Assembly: GCF_018687815.1 (NCBI RefSeq)
Contig: NZ_CP061306.1
Location: forward strand, 186,001-250,000
Source of the DNA: Polynucleobacter sp. JS-JIR-II-b4
Lineage (GTDB): Bacteria > Pseudomonadota > Gammaproteobacteria > Burkholderiales > Burkholderiaceae
Direction of reading: 5' to 3'
DNA: 64,000 bases
Below the pieces are notes generated by a model that saw only the letters and a program-made list of their open reading frames with translations, searched no databases and was not told the DNA's origin. A program made the position numbers and the translations under genes. Positions 58,177 to 64,000 of this stretch are shown in pieces (within the stretch, counting starts at the first letter, position 1; each line of letters starts with the position of its first letter).

Positions 58177-59454
58177 ATGAGTTCACCCATTCAAGAAATG
58201 ATGCAAGACATTGGGATGCGAGCGCGTGCGGCTTCGCGTGCGATGGCACGTGCATCAAGCGAGCAAAAGAATCAGGCTTTATTGCATATTGCTAAGGTAG
58301 TTCGTCAGCAGGCCGCTGAAATTCAGAAGATTAATCAAGTGGATGTAGAGCGCGCAAAAGGCAATGGACAAGATCCTGCTTTTGTTGATCGCCTAACTAT
58401 GAGTCCTAAAACGATTGAAACCATGGCTTTGGGTTTAGAGCAAATTGTTTCTTTGGATGATCCGATTGGCAAAATTTCCGCTTTGCAAAAGCAGGCTTCC
58501 GGCATTGAGTTAGGACAGATGCGTGTACCTTTGGGTGTTATTGGCATCATTTATGAGTCTCGCCCAAACGTCACTATTGATGCGGCCGCCTTATGCTTAA
58601 AGTCCGGCAATGCCGTGATTTTGCGTGGTGGTTCGGAAGCAATTGATTCAAATACTTTTTTGGCGCAGATTATTCAAGAGGGTCTGGCTGCTGCTGGCTT
58701 ACCTAGAGATGCTGTGCAAGTGGTAACTACTACCGATCGTAGCGCCGTCGGCCAGATGATCACCATGACCCAATATATTGATGTGATCGTGCCTCGTGGT
58801 GGTAAGAGTTTGATTGCCCGTCTTATGGATGAAGCGCGTGTACCGATGATTAAGCACTTGGACGGAATTTGTCATACTTATATAGATGCTGATGCGGACA
58901 TAGCAATGGCAGTAAAGGTGTGTGATAACGCCAAGACTCAACGCTATGCACCTTGCAATGCGATGGAAACTTTGTTGGTGAATCAAGATATTGCACAGAA
59001 AGTCTTACCAACGCTTTGCAAGATTTATCAAGATAAAGGCGTGGAGTTACGGGTTGATGGCTTGACTCGCAAAACCCTTGAAGCAAATGGCTTTCAGAAT
59101 TTGGTCGATGCCAAAGAGGAGGATTGGCAAACTGAGTACTTGGCTCCCATCTTATCTATTAAGACAGTGGCTAATATCGATGAAGCCATGAATCATATTG
59201 AGCAATATGGCAGCAAACATACGGATGCCATTATTACTAATAACAAAGCGCAGGCCGATCGCTTCTTGCGTGAAGTGGATAGCGCCAGTGTGATGGTCAA
59301 TGCCAGCACTCGCTTTGCAGATGGCTTTGAATATGGCTTAGGGGCAGAAATCGGCATCTCTAATGACAAATTGCATGCCCGTGGCCCTGTTGGCCTTGAT
59401 GGATTGACCTCATTGAAGTATGTGGTCATGGGTCATGGTGAGATTCGGACCTAA
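58177..59454 (+). CDS. proA: Glutamate-5-semialdehyde dehydrogenase
   Basis: Second step of proline synthesis: reduces glutamyl phosphate. ALDH fold with [20 protein letters not shown], the catalytic cysteine in [14 protein letters not shown], and [14 protein letters not shown]. 425 residues. Unlinked to proB (15938). Confidence 0.96.
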   Translation: MSSPIQEMMQDIGMRARAASRAMARASSEQKNQALLHIAKVVRQQAAEIQKINQVDVERAKGNGQDPAFVDRLTMSPKTIETMALGLEQIVSLDDPIGKISALQKQASGIELGQMRVPLGVIGIIYESRPNVTIDAAALCLKSGNAVILRGGSEAIDSNTFLAQIIQEGLAAAGLPRDAVQVVTTTDRSAVGQMITMTQYIDVIVPRGGKSLIARLMDEARVPMIKHLDGICHTYIDADADIAMAVKVCDNAKTQRYAPCNAMETLLVNQDIAQKVLPTLCKIYQDKGVELRVDGLTRKTLEANGFQNLVDAKEEDWQTEYLAPILSIKTVANIDEAMNHIEQYGSKHTDAIITNNKAQADRFLREVDSASVMVNASTRFADGFEYGLGAEIGISNDKLHARGPVGLDGLTSLKYVVMGHGEIRT

Positions 59455-59483
59455 AGTAAAAAGATAAATAGAGCAAACTACAT

Positions 59484-59909
59484 ATGAGCAACGCCTACCT
59501 CTGGGTAAAAACCTTTCACATCGTATTCATTACCTCTTGGTTCGCTGGTTTGTTTTACCTGCCCAGAATTTTTGTGAACTTAGCAGAAGAGAAAAACTCG
59601 GATGCTTATGCCCGTTTATTGGGTATGGCAGACCGTCTCTTCCGCTTTATGACTATCTTGGCTGTGCCAGCGGTACTGCTAGGTCTGACGCTATGGCTTT
59701 ACTTTGGCATTGGCGCTGGCGATATCTGGATGCATGCCAAATTGTTCTTTGTGATTTTGGTGATTGGGTATCACCATGCCTGTTTAAGTCTACTCAAGAA
59801 GTTTCGCGCAGGTGTCAATAAACGATCTGGCGTTTGGTTTCGTTGGTTTAATGAAGTCCCAGTGATCTTATTGGTCATTATTGTTGCCTTGGTGTTGTTT
59901 AAGCCTTAA
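59484..59909 (+). CDS. hemJ: HemJ, protoporphyrinogen IX oxidase (membrane type)
   Basis: Oxidises protoporphyrinogen IX to protoporphyrin in heme synthesis. 141 residues with four hydrophobic helices; conserved H12 in KTFHIVFITSWFAGLFYLPR and K86 in WMHAKLF, positions important in known HemJ proteins. Fits with rubredoxin and hemL about 1.6 kb downstream. It also resembles other small CopD-like membrane proteins, though the motifs favour HemJ. Confidence 0.9.
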   Translation: MSNAYLWVKTFHIVFITSWFAGLFYLPRIFVNLAEEKNSDAYARLLGMADRLFRFMTILAVPAVLLGLTLWLYFGIGAGDIWMHAKLFFVILVIGYHHACLSLLKKFRAGVNKRSGVWFRWFNEVPVILLVIIVALVLFKP

Positions 59910-59978
59910 GACCAGCTTTTTAATACTGCTTAATGCTGTTTTATTTTTTAATCCCCTCATTTAAAGACTGTTAGCCTC

Positions 59979-61415
59979 ATGAGATTTTTTGTTGTTTGTC
60001 CAGGCGGTTTGGAAGTACCGCTTGCCCAGGAGCTAGCAGAGATTGCTGGACGCCCAGAATGTAAGGCCTTGGGGGCATGGGTAATTGACCCTACGCCAAC
60101 TAGCCCTACGGGTGGTGTTGGTCTTGCTGCACCGATTTCTGCTGCAATGGCGCTGAACTTGCATTCCCGCATTGCGAGTCGGGTGTTATTACAAATGGCC
60201 CAAGCGCCTTATAGGCAAGAAGAGGACTTATATAAATTGGCGAGCGGCTTGGCCTGGGAGGAGTGGTTTAGTTCAAAGCAAACTTTACGAGTGGATGTGA
60301 CAGCGCATCGCTCCCCATTAAAGAGCTTAAATTTTGCAACCCTCAAAATTAAAGACGCCATCGTTGATCGTTTGCGCGATGTGACTGGTGATCGCCCCAG
60401 TATCGACACTGCCTTTCCGGATGTGCGAGTGCAGGCTCATTTAACAGCCACTCAAATCACAATTTATTTAGATACTTCGGGTGAAGCATTGTTCAAGCGG
60501 GGCTGGCGTGATGAAAAGGGTGATGCGCCTCTGAAGGAAAATTTAGCCGCTGGCATCTTGTCGATTACTTCTTGGAAACCAGGGCAAGCTTTATTTGATC
60601 CTATGTGCGGTAGCGGCACCTTCTTAATTGAGGCTGCGCAGATAGCACTAGGCGTTCCGCCGGGCGCTATTCGTGCGGGCTTGTATGGCGATGATGCCAA
60701 GCCGAGCCGCTTGGCTTATCGTCCTTTAATCACCTCTGCTCATGGTTTTGGATTTCAGAGACTCAAGCCATTTAATGATGCTGCAGAACAAAAGCGCTGG
60801 GTAGACTTAAAAGATGCTGCTCTTGCTTTGATGTTGGAGAAGCGTAAGCAGCATCCTAGTGTCGAGTCCTTAAAAATTTCTGGTGGCGATATTAATGAGA
60901 AATTAGTATCGATGTTTAAGGGTAATTGGCAAAGAGCGCAATTGCCAGATCAGCCTATCGTTCGTCAGGTTGATGCTTTGGCAGCGAAAGCACCGGGTAA
61001 TTTGAGTGAGGGTGTGATGCTATTAAACCCTCCTTATGGTGAGCGTCTAGTGATTAAAGGTGGACGTGGTCAGGATCGCGCCTCTTCTCAAGAGGAAAGC
61101 TACGATGATGAGCCTGATAATCGTTTTGAGTTGAATTTAGAGACTGGCCGTCAAAGCGCAAAGCGCTCTAGTCGTGAGTCATTGAAGAAGCTTCAAGCTC
61201 AAGAAGAGCAGGATCCGAAGTTTGTCGAGTTCTTGCGTCAGTTTGGACAACACCTCAAAGAGGAGTTTGGTGGGTGGAATATCTTTGTGTTGACTGCAGA
61301 TATGGCGCTTCCAGGCCAACTGCGCATTAAAGAATCTAAACGCACACCTTTATTCAATGGCCCATTAGAGTGTCGTTTATTCAAGTTTGAGATGCACGCT
61401 AAGCGACCAACTTAA
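59979..61415 (+). CDS. THUMP-domain class I RNA methyltransferase (RlmL N-domain type)
   Basis: 478 residues. N-terminal THUMP region (about 45-170), SAM-binding DPMCGSGTFLIEAAQ near 207 and catalytic NPPYGERL near 349. Equivalent to the m2G2445 methyltransferase half of E. coli RlmL (702 aa); the RlmK half is absent. An acidic, Ser/Arg-rich segment (about 360-410, GQDRASSQEESYDDEPDN) interrupts the domain. The product is very likely a 23S rRNA guanine methyltransferase, but the exact site is inferred. Confidence 0.82.
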   Translation: MRFFVVCPGGLEVPLAQELAEIAGRPECKALGAWVIDPTPTSPTGGVGLAAPISAAMALNLHSRIASRVLLQMAQAPYRQEEDLYKLASGLAWEEWFSSKQTLRVDVTAHRSPLKSLNFATLKIKDAIVDRLRDVTGDRPSIDTAFPDVRVQAHLTATQITIYLDTSGEALFKRGWRDEKGDAPLKENLAAGILSITSWKPGQALFDPMCGSGTFLIEAAQIALGVPPGAIRAGLYGDDAKPSRLAYRPLITSAHGFGFQRLKPFNDAAEQKRWVDLKDAALALMLEKRKQHPSVESLKISGGDINEKLVSMFKGNWQRAQLPDQPIVRQVDALAAKAPGNLSEGVMLLNPPYGERLVIKGGRGQDRASSQEESYDDEPDNRFELNLETGRQSAKRSSRESLKKLQAQEEQDPKFVEFLRQFGQHLKEEFGGWNIFVLTADMALPGQLRIKESKRTPLFNGPLECRLFKFEMHAKRPT

Positions 61416-61496
61416 AGCAAGTAAAAACCTTAAAATAAAAGAGCGGGCTTATTGCAGCTAAATTCAAGTAGCTAAAAATATTCGGAGATTAAAGCA

Positions 61497-61667
61497 ATGG
61501 AATTTAAAACGTATATGTGTTTGATATGTGGCTGGGTTTATGACGAAGCCACTGGTCTCCCTGATGAAGGTATTGCACCTGGAACCCTTTGGAAAGATGT
61601 TCCGATGAACTGGACTTGCCCAGAGTGCGGTGCTCGTAAAGAAGATTTTGAAATGATGGCGATTTAA
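61497..61667 (+). CDS. Rubredoxin
   Basis: 56-residue one-iron electron carrier. Two CxxC pairs bind the iron: C8/C11 in YMCLICGWVYDE and C41/C44 in WTCPECGARK; LWKDVPMNW is typical. Too short for common length cut-offs. GGAG ribosome site at 61484. It precedes hemL by 21 bases; the pair is common in Betaproteobacteria, so it probably shares the heme transcript. Its redox partner is unknown. Confidence 0.95.
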   Translation: MEFKTYMCLICGWVYDEATGLPDEGIAPGTLWKDVPMNWTCPECGARKEDFEMMAI

Positions 61668-61688
61668 TTTATTAAATTCGAAAAAATA

Positions 61689-62990
61689 ATGGCAAAAGTA
61701 GATCAAAACGAAGCGCTGTTTGAGCGCGCACAAAAGACTATCCCTGGGGGCGTCAATTCCCCGGTGAGGGCTTTTCGTCAGGTGGGCGGAGTTCCCCGTT
61801 TTGTTTCTAAAGCCAAAGGGCCTTATTTTTGGGATGCAAATGATCAGCGCTATATCGATTTAATTATGTCTTGGGGCCCCATGATTGTGGGTCATGCAAA
61901 TCCAGAGGTAGTGGCTGCAGTTCAAAAAGCGGCTGAAACCAGTTTTAGTTTTGGCGCACCTACCGAAGGTGAAATTGAACTGGCTGAGCGTATTTGCGCT
62001 TTGATGCCCAGTATTGAGCAGGTACGTATGGTGTCAAGCGGCACTGAGGCAACGATGAGTGCCTTACGCTTAGCCCGTGGGTATGCCGGTCGCGATTTGA
62101 TTATCAAGTTTGAGGGCTGCTATCACGGACACGCTGACAGCTTATTGGTAAAGGCAGGCTCAGGATTGCTTACTTTTGCTGACTCTACACAAAATGCACC
62201 TTCTTCTGGTGGTGTTCCACAAGATCTGGTGAAACACACTTTGGTGTTGCCATATAACGATGTAGCAGCCATTGAAGAGGTCTTTAAAAAGCAGGGTGAT
62301 CAAATTGCCGCTGTCATCATCGAGCCTATTGCTGGCAATATGAACTTGATTAAGCCTTCAAAAGAGTTTTTAGCGGCTATTCGTAGTCTGACTAGCAAGC
62401 ATGGCGCTGTATTAATTTATGACGAAGTCATGACTGGTTTTAGGGTGGCCTTAGGTGGCGCTCAGTCTTTGCAAGGCATCACTCCTGACCTCACTTGTTT
62501 AGGCAAGGTTATGGGTGGCGGTATGCCTATGGCAGCGTTTGGCGGCAAGCAAGAAATCATGTCTAAGCTAGCCCCGCTGGGTAATGTGTACCAGGCAGGT
62601 ACGCTTTCTGGTAATCCGGTAGCTGTGGCTGCAGGCCTAAAAACTTTAGAGATTATCTCTAGAGAAGGTTTTTATGAATGCTTAACTGGTCAGACTGAGA
62701 AGTTAATGGCTGGCTTGAAACAGGGTGCAGATAAAGCAAATATTCCATTTGCTGTTGATAGCGAAGGCGGCATGTTTGGGTTTTACTTTACCAATCAAGT
62801 TCCTGCTTCATTTGAAGCGGTGACTAAATCCAATATTGATGCGTTTAAGAAATTCTTTCATCTCATGCTAGACGAAGGTGTGTATTTGGCGCCTTCAGCT
62901 TATGAAGCAGGCTTTACATCGATTGCACATGACAATGAGGTAGTCGATGCCATCGTTGCTGCTGCTGAGAGATCATTCAAAAAACTTTAA
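61689..62990 (+). CDS. hemL: Glutamate-1-semialdehyde 2,1-aminomutase
   Basis: PLP enzyme forming 5-aminolevulinate from glutamate-1-semialdehyde, first committed step of heme by the C5 pathway. The PLP lysine is in [27 protein letters not shown] and EPIAGNMN also fit. 433 residues. A weak AT-rich stem (62980-63006, 8 bp) lies at its end. Confidence 0.97.
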   Translation: MAKVDQNEALFERAQKTIPGGVNSPVRAFRQVGGVPRFVSKAKGPYFWDANDQRYIDLIMSWGPMIVGHANPEVVAAVQKAAETSFSFGAPTEGEIELAERICALMPSIEQVRMVSSGTEATMSALRLARGYAGRDLIIKFEGCYHGHADSLLVKAGSGLLTFADSTQNAPSSGGVPQDLVKHTLVLPYNDVAAIEEVFKKQGDQIAAVIIEPIAGNMNLIKPSKEFLAAIRSLTSKHGAVLIYDEVMTGFRVALGGAQSLQGITPDLTCLGKVMGGGMPMAAFGGKQEIMSKLAPLGNVYQAGTLSGNPVAVAAGLKTLEIISREGFYECLTGQTEKLMAGLKQGADKANIPFAVDSEGGMFGFYFTNQVPASFEAVTKSNIDAFKKFFHLMLDEGVYLAPSAYEAGFTSIAHDNEVVDAIVAAAERSFKKL

Positions 62991-63021
62991 ACCTTAAAAA
63001 GTTTTTAATTCTAAAGAGAAA

Positions 63022-63861
63022 TTACATTCGAAGTGGGTGGTCATAGCCGCTCACCTGAATAATCTCTAATTTCTTGCTGTCTTTATTGGAGTCTGAGATT
63101 TCTAGGGCAGTGAGCTTTCCACCCCATACGCAGCCAGTATCTAAGCCAATCACGTTATGTTGGCGCAATAGCCCCAAGGTAGACCAGTGGCCAAAATAGG
63201 TAAGGACGTCCTGGGTTTTCCTGCTTGGAACGGTGAACCAGGGAACATAGCCTTTGGGACCTTGCTCTAAACCTTCTTTGCTCTCAAATTCCATTTGACC
63301 TGCGGGAGTGCAAAAACGCATTCTGGTGAGCGCGTTGGTGATTACTCGAAGACGTTCGTAACCTTTAAGTGACTTGCTCCACTTATTTGGAGTGTTGCCA
63401 TACATATTGGCCAGAAAGTCTTTGTACGATTTACTGCGCAGTGTTTTTTCAACTTCTTGAGCGCATTCGATTGTTTGCTGTAAGTCCCATTGCGGCATTA
63501 CGCCTGCGTGCACAGTTAAAACATTTCCATTGCTCAGTGCCATGGGTCTATTGCGAACCCAATGAATCAGCTCTTTTCTATCGGGCGCTGATAGTATGGG
63601 CTGAATCGTATCCAAGCCTTTAGGGTTGCGTAAGCCAGCATCAATGGCTAAAAGGTGCAGATCATGATTGCCTAATATGCATTCGGCACGACCTGACTCC
63701 TGCAAAGATTTGAGTTGGCGTAAAGCACCAAGAGAGTCTGGACCGCGATTAACCAAATCCCCCAAAAAAATCATCTTTGATTTTTGAGGAATTTTTTTAA
63801 CGAGGGCTTTGAGGGATGGTGCGCAGCCTTGCACATCTCCCACGGCATAGATCTTGCTCAT
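63022..63861 (-). CDS. apaH: Symmetrical bis(5'-nucleosyl)-tetraphosphatase (diadenosine tetraphosphatase)
   Basis: Splits Ap4A to two ADP. Metallophosphatase motifs GDVQG (8-12), GDLVNRGPDS (from ~35) and GNHDLHLLA; 279 residues. Start MSKIYAVGDVQGCAPSLK is standard. Convergent with hemL, 31 bases apart. Confidence 0.95.
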   Translation of the reverse strand: MSKIYAVGDVQGCAPSLKALVKKIPQKSKMIFLGDLVNRGPDSLGALRQLKSLQESGRAECILGNHDLHLLAIDAGLRNPKGLDTIQPILSAPDRKELIHWVRNRPMALSNGNVLTVHAGVMPQWDLQQTIECAQEVEKTLRSKSYKDFLANMYGNTPNKWSKSLKGYERLRVITNALTRMRFCTPAGQMEFESKEGLEQGPKGYVPWFTVPSRKTQDVLTYFGHWSTLGLLRQHNVIGLDTGCVWGGKLTALEISDSNKDSKKLEIIQVSGYDHPLRM

Positions 63862-63919
63862 GCCCTATCTTAAATCGGAACTGCAAATAGTGTTCTATTA
63901 AGTTCTAAGGCGTGATGGA

Positions 63920-64000
63920 TTAGGCAACCTTTTTCACCACGCTATAGCGCACCAAGGTATTTTTCCGCGCTTCATCGTGATCTACGACTGGTAATGGGTA
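63920..64000 (-). CDS. Deoxyribodipyrimidine photolyase, C-terminal fragment (gene continues beyond window)
   Basis: The last 26 codons and TAA stop of a leftward gene. The sequence YPLPVVDHDEARKNTLVRYS matches the conserved end of class I photolyases (YPxPIVDHxxARxxTL). It repairs UV pyrimidine dimers with FAD if the rest is intact. Only this fragment is visible. Confidence 0.75.
   Translation of the reverse strand, partial: YPLPVVDHDEARKNTLVRYSVVKKVA

Overview
The window is an ordinary, densely packed piece of bacterial chromosome. Gene orders (argJ-DUF815 ATPase-mutT; pilBCD-coaE-zapD; ispB/rplU-rpmA-obgE-proB; tlpA-aroQ-accB-accC-prmA; leuS-lptE-holA-proA; fur/bamE-dapB) are those of Betaproteobacteria, order Burkholderiales. 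The moderate GC content (mid-40s percent by eye, not computed), the lysine/alanine-rich histone H1-like protein and the compact genes fit Polynucleobacter or a close free-living freshwater relative best. I see no rRNA or tRNA genes, prophage, insertion sequence, CRISPR array or plasmid genes; nearly everything looks like core genome. Coding density is very high, with many 1-4 nt overlaps.

Layout. 1-2.4 kb: end of argJ, a DUF815 ATPase and a MutT-like Nudix enzyme, facing a leftward operon (2.4-7 kb) of a CorC/HlyC-type membrane protein, a compact pilB-pilC-pilD set, coaE and zapD. 7-13 kb: ogt, a squalene/phytoene-synthase-like gene, a sodium:solute symporter, a ketopantoate reductase, an FAH-family hydrolase and a Cys-containing GrdB/PrdB-like protein. 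13-20 kb: ispB opposite rplU-rpmA-obgE-proB, then a CNP1-like lipoprotein, rppH and proS. 20-28 kb: ffh, a CcsA-like membrane protein, a PP0621-AmpD fusion, nrdA-nrdB under a probable NrdR-controlled promoter, and the histone-like gene. 28-33.7 kb: leftward tlpA, aroQ, accB, accC, a prmA-DUF3426 fusion and a PfkB kinase. 33.7-44.5 kb: mpl, an SDR, an RNase II-like enzyme, tonB, aroE, mtgA, pyrF, corA, and thiL-pgpA-pncC. 44.6-52 kb: maeB, a barstar-like gene, rsmE, tkt, gap. 52-64 kb: fur/bamE, dapB, leuS, lptE, holA, proA, hemJ, an RlmL-type methyltransferase, rubredoxin, hemL, apaH and the end of a photolyase gene.

How it works together: the genes cover envelope building and peptidoglycan recycling (mpl, mtgA, ampD, bamE, lptE, dapB, pgpA), fatty-acid initiation (accB/accC), deoxynucleotide supply (nrdAB), heme synthesis (hemJ, hemL), central carbon metabolism (tkt, gap, maeB), translation (proS, leuS, rplU, rpmA, prmA, rsmE) and type IV pilus assembly.

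The most unusual signal is in the histone H1-like gene (27572-27945). The reading frame stops right after a nine-A run that contains the classical A AAA AAG slippery heptamer, and a plainly coding 42-codon extension continues in the -1 frame. Other observations: two gene fusions (PP0621-AmpD, PrmA-DUF3426), a prepilin peptidase reduced to its protease half, an intrinsic terminator ending four bases before the obgE start codon, a perfect-consensus sigma-70 promoter for rplU inside the divergent ispB gene, a tandem NrdR-box pair at nrdA, and a perfect 15-bp inverted repeat downstream of maeB.
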